In this document: positions 1 to 13,231 of the stretch, piece by piece
How the letters are laid out: every line of letters starts with the position of its first letter
How positions within the stretch are numbered: the stretch's first letter is position 1
Assembly: GCF_000235745.1 (NCBI RefSeq)
Contig: NZ_AGSX01000039.1
Coordinates: forward strand, 1-35,232
DNA: 35,232 nucleotides
Direction of reading: 5' to 3'
From: Stutzerimonas stutzeri SDM-LAC
Lineage (GTDB): Bacteria; Pseudomonadota; Gammaproteobacteria; Pseudomonadales; Pseudomonadaceae
Position numbers and translations under genes: made by a program
Notes under the pieces: model-generated
Databases searched by the model: none
Told to the model about the DNA's origin: nothing
What the model saw: only the letters and a program-made list of their open reading frames with translations

Positions 1-77
1 CGAATAGCCCGAACCCCGAACAAGATTCGGGATTGGCTCGGGATCGATAGGGTGGGCTGGGAGCCATCTGTGCGGTG

Positions 78-229
78 GGCTGTGTCTGGTGTGCCAGTGC
101 CGTTCGCGGTCAAGACCGCTCCCACGGGTTCGGGCTTGGCTTGGCAGTGGTAGCTGGGTTGGCCCCTTCGGCGTGATGGGCTGTATCCGGTGTGTCGGGG
201 CCATTCGCGGTCAAGACCGCTCCCACGGG
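78..229. repeat. Pair of REP-like direct repeats
   Basis: Two imperfect 51-base copies lie at 78-128 and 179-229. Their last 26 bases are identical and contain GCGGTCAAGACCGCTCCCAC. The core GCGGTC-AA-GACCGC is a short hairpin followed by CTCCCACGGG, the layout of Pseudomonas REP sequences. The rest of bases 1-250 holds no gene I can support. Both copies lie downstream of the decayed gene on the minus strand, a usual place for REPs. Confidence 0.7.
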
Positions 230-250
230 ATGGGCTTCCGCCCACCCGGT

Positions 251-537
251 TCAGCTCGCTTTCGGCATCGTGTCGCTCAACAGCCCGCGCTCGGCAAACA
301 CCGCCTTGGCTGTCGCCATGCCATTCAGCGCGGCGGGGAAACCAGCGTAGACAGCCATTTGAATCATCACCTCGACGATCTGCTCGGGCGTGCAGCCGAC
401 ATTCAGCGCGCCATGAATATGCACCGCCAGCTGCGGCTGGCAATGGCCGAGCGCCGTCAGCGCCGCGACGGTGGCGAGCTCACGCTGGGGCCGGTCGAGC
501 CAGGGCGCTGGTAGATATCACCGAACCGGCGCGTCGC
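251..537 (-). pseudogene. Carboxymuconolactone decarboxylase family remnant (truncated, frameshifted)
   Basis: Read on the minus strand, about 80 codons ending in TGA at 251-253 encode the C-terminal half of a carboxymuconolactone decarboxylase (AhpD-like) protein. Visible segments are [30 protein letters not shown] and [14 protein letters not shown], including the family's conserved His and Cys. There is no start codon. Upstream of ELATV this frame meets a stop at once, while the adjoining segment GDIYQRPG lies in another frame. One missing base near 500 would restore [19 protein letters not shown]. The N-terminal half is absent, because the homology runs directly into the rlmG stop codon. 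So the gene is both 5'-truncated and frameshifted. A sequencing error could explain the frameshift but not the missing half. Confidence 0.75.
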
Positions 538-1665
538 TCATGGCTTGATCGCCCGCAAGATCACGAACTTGGGCGTCGCCGCGACCTGCTCGACCTTGCC
601 GAACAGCCGCTTGAGCTTGAGGTGATAGCCGAGATGGCGGTTGCCGACGATCCATAGCTCGCCACCTTTACACAGCGCCGTCTTGGCCTGGGTGAACATG
701 CGCCAGGCGAGAAAGTCGCCGACGACTTGCTGCTGGTGGAAGGGAGGATTGCACAGCACCAGATCCAGCGAATCCATCGGCTGCTCGGCCAACCCATCGC
801 CGGCTCGGATGTCGGCGGGGCGGTCGCCGTGGATGGCGTGCCAGTTTTCCCGCGCCGACTGCACCGCCATGTAGCTCTCGTCCACCAGCGTCATCTGTGC
901 TTGCGGGTTGCCCAGCGCGTAGACGATGCCGAGCACACCATTGCCACAGCCGAGGTCCGCGGCGCGCAGGTTGCCGAGCGCCTTGGGCAGATGCGGAAGA
1001 AAAGCCCGAGTGCCGATATCGAGGTCTTCGCGGCAGAACAGGTTGGCGTGGTTGAGCAGTTCGAGCGCCGGCTGATCGAGGCGGTAGCGGGTCGGGTAGG
1101 GCGAGTGCGGTACGGGCTTGTCTACGGGCGTTGCGGTCAGCAGACGCGCTTTCTTGACCGCCAACGAGGCCTGCACCGGGCCGATGTATTTCTCCAGCAA
1201 GTCGCCGGCCGCGCGCGGCAGATGCTTGATCATCGCGGCGGCGATCACCTGAGCGCCCGGCGCCAGTTGGCCGTGCAGGCGGATCAGCTGTTCCTCCAGC
1301 AAGGCGAGGGTCTTCGGCACGCGGATCAATACCCGGTCGAACGGGCCTTGCGCCATTTCACTGGCCGGAACGAATGTCACGGCGTCGTTGGCTCGCGCGT
1401 TGCGCTGCAGGTTTTTCTCCAGCGCCAGCTGTGCCAGGTGCGAATCGCCACTGCTGGTGACCTGTACATGCTGCGCCAGCGCACAGGCCAGGGCGCCGAA
1501 ACTGTCGTTGAGCACCAGCACACGACTGCGCGCCGGTAAACCCAGCTCGTGGAGCTGCGCCAACAGGTATTCGTCCGCCGCATCGAAGGCCTGCAGCGGC
1601 TCGTTGGGCTGCTCAGGCTGGCGGACCAGGTCGAGGCGGGCGTAGGGCGTTTCAAGAATAGGCAT
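538..1665 (-). CDS. rlmG: 23S rRNA (guanine-1835-N2)-methyltransferase RlmG
   Basis: This 375-residue SAM-dependent methyltransferase of the RsmC/RlmG family modifies G1835 of 23S rRNA. The N-terminal half is the degenerate duplicated methyltransferase domain (NEPLQAFDAADEYLL near residue 21, VLNDSFGALACALA near 51). The C-terminal half holds the active domain, with the SAM-binding motif ADLGCGNGVLGI at about 236-247 and the catalytic NPPF at 306-309. Length and N-terminal signature fit E. coli RlmG (378 residues) better than RsmC. The ATG at 1663-1665 gives the family N-terminus. The gene stands alone, and its stop abuts the decarboxylase remnant. The 291 bases between its start and fpr (1666-1956) show no convincing gene. 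Confidence 0.9.
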   Translation of the reverse strand: MPILETPYARLDLVRQPEQPNEPLQAFDAADEYLLAQLHELGLPARSRVLVLNDSFGALACALAQHVQVTSSGDSHLAQLALEKNLQRNARANDAVTFVPASEMAQGPFDRVLIRVPKTLALLEEQLIRLHGQLAPGAQVIAAAMIKHLPRAAGDLLEKYIGPVQASLAVKKARLLTATPVDKPVPHSPYPTRYRLDQPALELLNHANLFCREDLDIGTRAFLPHLPKALGNLRAADLGCGNGVLGIVYALGNPQAQMTLVDESYMAVQSARENWHAIHGDRPADIRAGDGLAEQPMDSLDLVLCNPPFHQQQVVGDFLAWRMFTQAKTALCKGGELWIVGNRHLGYHLKLKRLFGKVEQVAATPKFVILRAIKP

Positions 1666-1956
1666 AAGAACTGGCGGTGTTTATAGACGTTGGAAAGGAG
1701 TATCAAGGGGCCAGGCCACGGAAAACCACCTGCATCGGCAATGCTGCAGAGCAACAGCCTGAGCGAGTCGCTTGCGACCCACGCGCATCAGCGCGGCCCG
1801 GCGAGATCACGAAGTGCGCCATGCTCTTCTAGACACCCAAGCTCGCACGCGAGCCCGGCCAGCTTCTTCGGTTGTTTCTGCCTTGGCTTGCCTGCCTCGA
1901 CTACGTTTTTCCACGACCTGGACACGTGGTTCGCCCAAGTTCGGAAGGAGTGAAGT

Positions 1957-2733
1957 ATGACCGTCAGCGAAGAGAAGTTCACCCGTCAGCGTCTGCTGGA
2001 TGTGCAGACCCTGACGCCCAGTCTGTTCACGCTGCGCACCACCCGCGATCCCGGCTTTCGCTTTGCCGCTGGGCAGTTCGCCCGTCTTGGCGTCCGTAAG
2101 CCGAGCGGTAGCATCGTCTGGCGCGCCTACTCGATGGTGTCCGCGCCGCACGATGAGTTTCTCGATTTCTTCTCCATCGTGGTGCCGGACGGCGAATTCA
2201 CCAGCGAGCTGAGCCGCCTCGAACCCGGTGATGAGTTGCTGGTCGACAAGCAGGCGTTCGGCTTCCTGACCCTGGATCGCTTCATCGATGGCCGCGACCT
2301 GTGGCTGCTCGGAACCGGCACCGGTATCGCGCCGTTCCTCTCGATTCTGCAGGACTTCGAGGCCTGGCAACGCTTCGAGCGGATCGTGCTGGTGTATAGC
2401 GCGCGTACCGCATCGGAACTGGCGTACCAGCAGCTTATCCGCGAGCTGCCGCAGCGTGATTATCTGGACGGGCTTGGTTCGAAATTGACCTACCTGCCAG
2501 TCGTTACCCGTGAGCAACTGCCCGGAACCCTCAATGGCCGTATCACCACACTCATCGAGAGCAGCGAGCTGGAGCGTGCCGCTGATCTGCAGTTGGAGCC
2601 TGAGCATTCGCGCATCATGCTTTGTGGCAACCCGCAGATGATTGAAGACACCCGGGCGCTGCTCAAGAGCCGTGATATGAACCTGGCGATGACACGCCGG
2701 CCGGGGCAGGTGGCGGTAGAGAATTATTGGTAG
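1957..2733 (+). CDS. fpr: Ferredoxin--NADP+ reductase
   Basis: This 258-residue FAD flavoprotein exchanges electrons between NADPH and ferredoxin or flavodoxin in the cytoplasm. In pseudomonads it supports oxidative-stress defence and Fe-S maintenance. The FAD-binding barrel contains RAYSMVSAP at 56-64, the Rxx(S/T) flavin motif. The NADP half contains LLGTGTGIAPFLS at about 117-129. The C-terminus VENYW resembles the aromatic tail of bacterial-type FNRs. The start ATG follows GGAAGGAG at a normal distance. It converges on gdhA and shares the hairpin terminator at 2835-2873. The length matches bacterial Fpr (about 258). No SoxR- or FinR-type operator was recognised upstream. Confidence 0.92.
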   Translation: MTVSEEKFTRQRLLDVQTLTPSLFTLRTTRDPGFRFAAGQFARLGVRKPSGSIVWRAYSMVSAPHDEFLDFFSIVVPDGEFTSELSRLEPGDELLVDKQAFGFLTLDRFIDGRDLWLLGTGTGIAPFLSILQDFEAWQRFERIVLVYSARTASELAYQQLIRELPQRDYLDGLGSKLTYLPVVTREQLPGTLNGRITTLIESSELERAADLQLEPEHSRIMLCGNPQMIEDTRALLKSRDMNLAMTRRPGQVAVENYW

Positions 2734-2834
2734 GGCGAGGGTGCATCGCCGAGGCCGTCCACGCGCGGTCATGCCCCGGTATGAGATCGCTTCGCGAGAT
2801 TTGCACGCTAGAAGGCTGTTCAGGCGCCGCCAAC

Positions 2835-2873
2835 AAAAAGCCCCCACCCGATAGTTCGGATGGGGCTTTTTCT
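2835..2873. terminator. Bidirectional intrinsic terminator between fpr and gdhA
   Basis: AAAAAGCCCC and GGGGCTTTTT form a stem around a loop of about 17 bases that itself pairs partly (ATCCGAAC/GTTCGGAT type). Runs of A on the left and T on the right make it usable from both strands, as expected between convergent genes. Confidence 0.88.
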
Positions 2874-2903
2874 TGCGATTCGTCGCTTGAAGCGTGCCGC
2901 TGC

Positions 2904-4619
<1,716 letters not shown>

Positions 4620-4644
4620 AAACGGAGCCTTTCGGCTCCGTTTT
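4620..4644 (-). terminator. Intrinsic terminator downstream of ettA
   Basis: AAACGGAGCC-TTTC-GGCTCCGTTTT is a perfect stem of about ten pairs with a four-base loop. It lies just past the ettA stop codon at 4655. The minus-strand T tract is short (TTTA). Confidence 0.85.
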
Positions 4645-4654
4645 CTACTGGCTG

Positions 4655-6322
<1,668 letters not shown>

Positions 6323-6535
6323 GGAGACGAGTGCCCGTGACGAAGAAATGGAGAGGGACGCGAAACCCGTCGCGATAGACGGGCCAAAACAATTGGGCAA
6401 AGCTACCGGAATGACACAGACAGGGCAAACCAGGGGTATGGCTTCGCTGTGATGGCATTTTGACACGTCCCAAGGCATTCTTGCGTCACACGCGCCAGCT
6501 ACGCTGCCGCTCAGCATCGAAAGGTCCGATCCATT

Positions 6536-9499
6536 TTGACCGACACTGATCCTCACCCATTGCGCACGCATCGCCCCGAGGGGCTCGTCAAGCTTGGTCG
6601 CAACCTCGCCGGGGTGGTGGGTCGGTTTCTGCTGCCTCGGCGTTTCGAACCGCACTGGCAAGCCTGGCGCTACTCGGTCACGGCGTTGGATGCGGTCGAA
6701 GCGTGCATCCTCATCACGGGCTTTTCCGGCCGGCTCCTTTATATAAACAGTGCGGCGGCAGCGATGTTCGGCGTGGGTCGCCGCGATCTGTCGCGTTATA
6801 CCTTGCAGCAATTACTGCCAGCGCTGGCGCCGGAGGCGTTTGACAGCAGTAATGCCGAGGCCGAGATTGCGTTTGATCCGGTGAGCCTGTTACAGCATGG
6901 CGAGCACCACCTTTATGCCGTGACCCGCCGAGCGTTGCGTTTGAAAAACGAGGCACGTCCTTCGGGCTTCGTCTGGAGCATGCGCGACATCACACGTGAA
7001 CATTCGGTGCAGGTTGCACTGGAAGAGCGTGAACGCTTCTGGTCCGAGGTGCTGAGAGCGGTGCCTGACACCCTCTATGTCCAGGATATCCAGAGCGGCA
7101 GCGTGGCGTTCAGCAACAGCAATCTCGCCTCCAGGTTGGGCTATAGCGAAGAAGAGCGCGGGGAGGACGTTAACGCGTTCTGGGCGCGTATCAGCCATCC
7201 CGACGACCAGGAATATATCTGGCGCCTGTTATCACTGCGCAAGTCGATGCGTGAAGGGGTGGGGCAGGAGTCGCTGCTGCGCTGGCGTCACCGGGACGGC
7301 AGTTGGCGCTGGTTCAGCATCCGCGAACACGTGCTGTCACGTGACGACCGTGGCCAGGTCTGGCGCCTGATCGGTGTGGCCCGCGATGTTACCGCGACCA
7401 TCGAATACAGCCACTCGCTGCGTGACAGCGAGCGTCGCTACCGGTTGCTGGCCGGCAGTCTGCAGGATGTCATTTTCACCACGGACAGCTCGGTTCATAT
7501 CGACTACGTCAGCCCATCTGTACAGACAGTGTTCGGCTACAGCCCGGAATGGACGATGCGTCACGGGCTCGACCGGGTCGTGACCAAGCCGCGCCAAGCC
7601 GCACGCTTCTACGAACTGATGCGCAGGGTACGCAAGGCCTCGTTCAATCTCGCAGCGCTCACGGAGCTCGGACAAAGTCTGCACGGTGAAACGCTGTACT
7701 TCGATTGCGTCGCTGCGGACGGCCGGCCAGTGGCAATTGAGTTGCGCATCACGCTGATCTGGAATGAAAACAACCGTTTCGGCGGCGCCCTGTGCGTTGG
7801 TCGCGACATCAGCAAGCAGCGCCAGGCAGAGAAAGAACTGCGGCGTGCCGCGACGGTATTCGACCATTCCACGGCGGCCATTGTGGTCACCGACCCTGAC
7901 GGCAATATCGTCCAGGTCAATGGCGCGTTTGAACGCATCACCGGGTACGCGAGCGCTGAGATTGAGGGCAAGCTGCCGGCCACGCTCAGTGCGGATCGTC
8001 AGCAGGCCAACCAGATGACGTTCGTGCGAGACCAGATCCTCGAAATCGGGAAATGGGAAGGCGAACTCTGGCTAAAGCGCAAAAGCGGGGAAGCCTTCCC
8101 GTGCTGGATCGGCATTACCGCGGTGCGTGACGCTGATGGCGACCTGGTCAGTTACGTGTGCTTCTTCAGCGACATGAGTGAACGCAAGGCCAGCGAAAAA
8201 CGCATTCATCGCCTGGCCTACTACGACAGTCTGACTCAGTTGCCGAACCGGACGCTTTTCCAGGATCGCCTGCACAGCAGCCTGCAACTGGCCGCACGGC
8301 GTGGCAGCTGGGTGGCGCTGATGTTTCTCGATCTGGATCGCTTCAAACCGATCAACGACTCGCTCGGCCACGCCGCAGGCGACCGTATGCTCAAGGATGT
8401 CGCAATGCGGCTGGCGTCATGCGTCGATGAGGACGACACCGTGGCGCGCATGGGCGGCGACGAGTTCACCTTTCTCCTGCATCCAAGCGCCGACCGCGAC
8501 GAGGTGCTGACCCGCGCGATTCATGTTGCCGATCGAATCCTGGCCAGCCTGACGGAGCCTTTCGTGCTGTCCGGGCGCGAGTTCTTCGTCACCGCCAGCA
8601 TCGGCATTGCGCTCAGCCCGCAGGACGGCAATGACATCAGCCAGCTGATGAAAAACGCCGACACGGCGATGTACCACGCCAAAGAACGGGGCAAGAACAA
8701 TTTCCAGTTCTACCAGGCTGAGATGAACGCGCGTGCGCTGGAGCGCCTCGAGCTGGAAAGCGACCTGCGCCATGCGCTTGAACAGCAGCAATTCGTGCTG
8801 CACTACCAGCCACAGTTTCGTTCCGACGGCAAAACCCTGACGGGTGTCGAGGCCTTACTGCGCTGGCAACATCCGGATCGGGGTCTGATTCCTCCGGGAG
8901 ATTTCATTCCGGCATTGGAAGAACTGGGGCTGGTGGTCGAAGTCGGTGACTGGGTACTGGGCGAGGCCTGTCGGCAAATGAACCGCTGGCGGGCGCAAGG
9001 AATGGCCGTGCCGAAGGTGTCAGTAAATCTGTCCGCCCGACAATTTGCTTCTGGGCGGCTCGGCCAGCGTATCGCGGCGATCCTGGACGCGAGCGGTGTC
9101 CCGCCCAGCTGTCTTGAACTGGAGCTTACCGAGAGCATCCTGATGCGGGATGTCGGCGAGGCGATGCGTATTCTCGAGTCGCTGAAACGGCTGGGCCCCT
9201 CAATCGCCATTGATGATTTCGGCACCGGTTATTCCTCACTCAACTACCTCAAGCAGTTCCCGATCGATGTTCTGAAGATCGACCGCAGCTTTGTCGATGG
9301 CTTGCCCGCGGGAGAGCAGGACGCTCAGATTGCCCGGGCAATCATTGCGATGGCGCATAGCCTCAAGTTGTCGGTAATTGCCGAAGGCGTAGAAACCCGG
9401 GCGCAGTTGGATTTCTTGCGCGAGCATGGCTGCGATGAGGTGCAGGGCTTCTATCTGGGCCGGCCGGTGCCGGCGCAAGCGCTCACCGCGAAAAGCTAA
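6536..9499 (+). CDS. Multi-PAS GGDEF-EAL c-di-GMP signalling protein (MorA-like)
   Basis: This 987-residue protein has about four PAS sensor domains (roughly 45-150, 168-295, 302-430, 440-555, each with PAC tails such as VWRLIGVARDVT). A GGDEF domain (about 560-725, intact GGDEF at 640-644) and an EAL domain (about 745-985) follow. EAL residues are intact: EALLRW at 772-777, ELTES, and DDFGTGYSSLNYL from 893. It may therefore both make and degrade c-di-GMP. No RxxD inhibitory site precedes GGDEF; the equivalent positions 631-634 read DEDD. No transmembrane segment is evident. The start is a TTG preceded by AAAGGT; no upstream ATG fits. Position between ettA and glyA matches MorA of P. aeruginosa (PA4601, longer), which controls motility and biofilm. 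I infer a shortened MorA-type protein; orthology is unproven. Confidence 0.85.
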   Translation: MTDTDPHPLRTHRPEGLVKLGRNLAGVVGRFLLPRRFEPHWQAWRYSVTALDAVEACILITGFSGRLLYINSAAAAMFGVGRRDLSRYTLQQLLPALAPEAFDSSNAEAEIAFDPVSLLQHGEHHLYAVTRRALRLKNEARPSGFVWSMRDITREHSVQVALEERERFWSEVLRAVPDTLYVQDIQSGSVAFSNSNLASRLGYSEEERGEDVNAFWARISHPDDQEYIWRLLSLRKSMREGVGQESLLRWRHRDGSWRWFSIREHVLSRDDRGQVWRLIGVARDVTATIEYSHSLRDSERRYRLLAGSLQDVIFTTDSSVHIDYVSPSVQTVFGYSPEWTMRHGLDRVVTKPRQAARFYELMRRVRKASFNLAALTELGQSLHGETLYFDCVAADGRPVAIELRITLIWNENNRFGGALCVGRDISKQRQAEKELRRAATVFDHSTAAIVVTDPDGNIVQVNGAFERITGYASAEIEGKLPATLSADRQQANQMTFVRDQILEIGKWEGELWLKRKSGEAFPCWIGITAVRDADGDLVSYVCFFSDMSERKASEKRIHRLAYYDSLTQLPNRTLFQDRLHSSLQLAARRGSWVALMFLDLDRFKPINDSLGHAAGDRMLKDVAMRLASCVDEDDTVARMGGDEFTFLLHPSADRDEVLTRAIHVADRILASLTEPFVLSGREFFVTASIGIALSPQDGNDISQLMKNADTAMYHAKERGKNNFQFYQAEMNARALERLELESDLRHALEQQQFVLHYQPQFRSDGKTLTGVEALLRWQHPDRGLIPPGDFIPALEELGLVVEVGDWVLGEACRQMNRWRAQGMAVPKVSVNLSARQFASGRLGQRIAAILDASGVPPSCLELELTESILMRDVGEAMRILESLKRLGPSIAIDDFGTGYSSLNYLKQFPIDVLKIDRSFVDGLPAGEQDAQIARAIIAMAHSLKLSVIAEGVETRAQLDFLREHGCDEVQGFYLGRPVPAQALTAKS

Positions 9500-9677
9500 A
9501 AGATCGATAGGAACGTTGGAGGCTGGAAAGCTGGATGCCTCATGCCTCAGACGCCATGTCGTCCGCTGCTTCTCGAACGCTCATGTAGCACATGACCAAC
9601 CCTCATACCCGCGCCCCGGCGGATGAGGTAGAATCCGCGCCTCTTTATTACCGCCAGCTGATTCTCAGGGGACTGCC

Positions 9678-10931
<1,254 letters not shown>

Positions 10932-10950
10932 GACGCTTCATGCAGTAGCG

Positions 10951-10977
10951 AAAGCCCGGCCTTTGCCGGGCTTTTTC
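10951..10977 (+). terminator. Intrinsic terminator of glyA
   Basis: AAAGCCCGGC-CTTT-GCCGGGCTTTTT is a ten-pair, G+C-rich stem with a tetraloop and T run, twenty bases after the glyA stop. Confidence 0.92.
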
Positions 10978-11104
10978 GTTTTCACGAGAAAGCGCCCGCG
11001 TTACGACGCGTCAAGGCAAAGTGCTATCTGGTACTGTGCCTGCCAGGCCGCCTGGGTTAAGTTTCACTCAGGATTTGCCCGGTTCAGGTCATCGGAGAGG
11101 CTCT

Positions 11105-12457
11105 ATGCAGCTCAAGCACAAGATCGCCGCTCTCAGCATTCTGCCCCTGTTGTTGGCTGTTGCAGTGGTCTGTGCGCTGGTGCTGTTTCAGAATCAGCGT
11201 CTCGGCGAGCAGCAGGCGAAGCTGATCGAAAGCAGCATCCTGGCGAGCAAGCAGGCCGAGCTGAAGAACTACGTCGAAATGGCCTTGAGCACCATTGCGC
11301 CGCTCTACGACAGCGGACAGGACGATGAAGCGACCAAACAGAAAGTGCTCGCCGCGCTGGGGCGATTCAGCTTCGGCAGCGATGGCTATTTCTTTGTCTA
11401 CGACCGCAGCGGACGCAACCTGATGCACCCGCGTCAGCACGAGTTGGTCGGCAAGGATCTGTGGAACATGACCGATCCCAACGGTCTGAAGGTGATCCAG
11501 GCGCTCATGCAGAGCGCCGAGACCGGTAGCGGTTTTCAGCGCTACGCCTGGCAAAAACCCTCCACCGGACAGTTCGCCGCGAAACTCGCTTATGTGGTGA
11601 TGCTCGAGCGTTGGGGCTGGATGCTGGGTACCGGTATTTACCTTGAAGATGTGGACCAGGCGATCCTGCAGGTTCGCAAGGAGGTCGCCAGCGGTATCCA
11701 CACCACCATGCTGGCCATCGCCGGCGTCGCGCTCGTCGCGGTGTTGCTGGTCTTCACCAGTGGTCTGACGCTCAACGTCAGCGAACGGCGGCTGGCCGAC
11801 CGCAAGCTGCAGTTGCTGACCCAGCGCATCGTAAGCTTGCAGGAAGAGGAACGCTCACGTGTTTCCCGAGAGCTGCATGACGGCATCAGCCAACTGCTGG
11901 TGTCGATCAAGTTCCAGTTCGAGCTGGCCAGCCATGAGCTTGCCAGCGGTAATCCCAATGCGCAGGCAACGCTGGATCTCGGCACCGAGCGGCTGGCTGG
12001 AGCGATTGGCGAGGTTCGGCGCATCTCCCATGATTTGCACCCGTCGCTGCTCGACACGCTGGGCTTGTCGGCTGCTGTTGGCCAGCTTGTGGCCGAGTTC
12101 GAACAGCGCAGCGGGCTGAAGATGCTATACAGCAACGGCCTTGGTGAGCGTGATCCTGACGATTCGGTGGCTGTTGCGCTGTTCCGTGTGCTCCAGGAAG
12201 CGCTGGCCAATGTCGAACGTCATGCTGCAGCGCAGGCTGTGCACATCAATCTGGACGGCGACGACGTATCGGTGCGTCTGTGCGTGAGGGACGACGGGAT
12301 TGGCTTCAACCCGCGTCATCTCGATAGCATCAAGGGCGGCGGCATCGGCTTGCGTAACATCCGCGAACGGGTTGAGCACTTCGGTGGACGTTTTAGCCTG
12401 CTGTCGGAAGCCGGCGGTACGGAACTGGCTGTCACCCTGCCGGCACGGGTCGGCTGA
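11105..12457 (+). CDS. Cache-domain sensor histidine kinase (HisKA_3 type)
   Basis: This is a 450-residue inner-membrane kinase. TM1 spans about 8-29 and TM2 about 200-222. Between them lies a periplasmic single Cache domain containing RFSFGSDGYFFVYD and LMHPRQHELVGKDLW, typical of ligand-binding Cache sensors for small organic acids. The cytoplasmic part has the NarL-family phosphoacceptor motif RELHDGISQLL (H258). A HATPase domain with VRDDGIGF and GGGIGLRNIRERV follows. The open frame extends upstream, but the ATG at 11105 follows GGAGAGG and begins a proper signal anchor. The partner regulator lies 32 bases downstream, so the two form a two-component operon. The signal and target genes cannot be told from the sequence. 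Confidence 0.9.
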   Translation: MQLKHKIAALSILPLLLAVAVVCALVLFQNQRLGEQQAKLIESSILASKQAELKNYVEMALSTIAPLYDSGQDDEATKQKVLAALGRFSFGSDGYFFVYDRSGRNLMHPRQHELVGKDLWNMTDPNGLKVIQALMQSAETGSGFQRYAWQKPSTGQFAAKLAYVVMLERWGWMLGTGIYLEDVDQAILQVRKEVASGIHTTMLAIAGVALVAVLLVFTSGLTLNVSERRLADRKLQLLTQRIVSLQEEERSRVSRELHDGISQLLVSIKFQFELASHELASGNPNAQATLDLGTERLAGAIGEVRRISHDLHPSLLDTLGLSAAVGQLVAEFEQRSGLKMLYSNGLGERDPDDSVAVALFRVLQEALANVERHAAAQAVHINLDGDDVSVRLCVRDDGIGFNPRHLDSIKGGGIGLRNIRERVEHFGGRFSLLSEAGGTELAVTLPARVG

Positions 12458-12489
12458 ATGATCGAACTTCAATACAAGAGGCCCGCTCG

Positions 12490-13128
12490 ATGAACCCACA
12501 CGCGTGTATCAAGGTGGCTCTGATCGACGACCATGCCCTGGTTCGGGACGGCATCCGCGCTCTGCTGATGGCGATTCCCGAACTGGATGTGGTTGGCGAA
12601 GCTGGAAGCGGCGCCGAGGCGCTTGAACTGCTGGATCGCGTCACAGCCGATGTGGTGTTGATGGACATCGGCCTGAAGGACATGAACGGCCTCGAGCTGA
12701 CGCAATCGCTGCGCCAGCAGTTTCCGGACTTGCGCGTGCTGATTCTGAGCATGTACGACAATCAGGAGTACGTGAACACCTCGGTGAAGGTCGGGGCCAG
12801 TGGCTATGTGCTGAAAGACGCACCGTCCCGCGAAATCATTGTTGCGATCCAGGCGATTGCCGCCGGTGGCACCTACTACAGCGAGGGCATCGCCGAAAAG
12901 CTGGCCAGCCGGAGTGCCGAGGAGCGTGAACTTACCCCGCGTGAGCGCGAAGTGCTGCTGATGCTGGCACAAGGGCACAACAACAAAACCATGGCGCGCG
13001 AACTGCAGATCAGCGTGCGAACGGTAGAAACCCATCGGCTGAGCATTCGCCGCAAGCTGGATATCGATCGACCGGCGGACCTGATGAAGCACGCCATGGT
13101 GCATGGCTGGCTACCGGGGCAGCATTGA
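12490..13128 (+). CDS. LuxR/NarL-family response regulator
   Basis: This 212-residue protein has an N-terminal receiver domain, with acidic pocket D13/D14, phosphoacceptor D59 in VVLMDIGLKDMNG, and the conserved Lys in YVLKDAPS. A C-terminal LuxR-type helix-turn-helix follows (about 145-205: LTPREREVLLMLAQGHNNKT, VETHRLSIRRKL). It is presumably phosphorylated by the kinase encoded immediately upstream and acts as a DNA-binding transcription factor. The start ATG follows AAGAGG. All key receiver residues are present. The target genes are unknown. Confidence 0.92.
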   Translation: MNPHACIKVALIDDHALVRDGIRALLMAIPELDVVGEAGSGAEALELLDRVTADVVLMDIGLKDMNGLELTQSLRQQFPDLRVLILSMYDNQEYVNTSVKVGASGYVLKDAPSREIIVAIQAIAAGGTYYSEGIAEKLASRSAEERELTPREREVLLMLAQGHNNKTMARELQISVRTVETHRLSIRRKLDIDRPADLMKHAMVHGWLPGQH

Positions 13129-13231
13129 GCCAAGCGCGTGTTTGTGCCTCCCGCCAGGTGCGCGCTAAAAGCAGGCGGTGTTCAGCGGCGGCTTCTGTAG
13201 GATAGGCCCATCCAATTCTCCGGGACGCGCC

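Noticed and set aside
1807-2847. Long minus-strand open frame opposite fpr
   Set aside because: It is the antisense shadow of fpr; fpr has a Shine-Dalgarno and intact FAD/NADP motifs, the shadow has none.
6323-6811. 163-residue N-terminal extension of EttA
   Set aside because: It would overlap the divergent GGDEF-EAL gene, and EttA proteins start MAQYVYTM at 6322.
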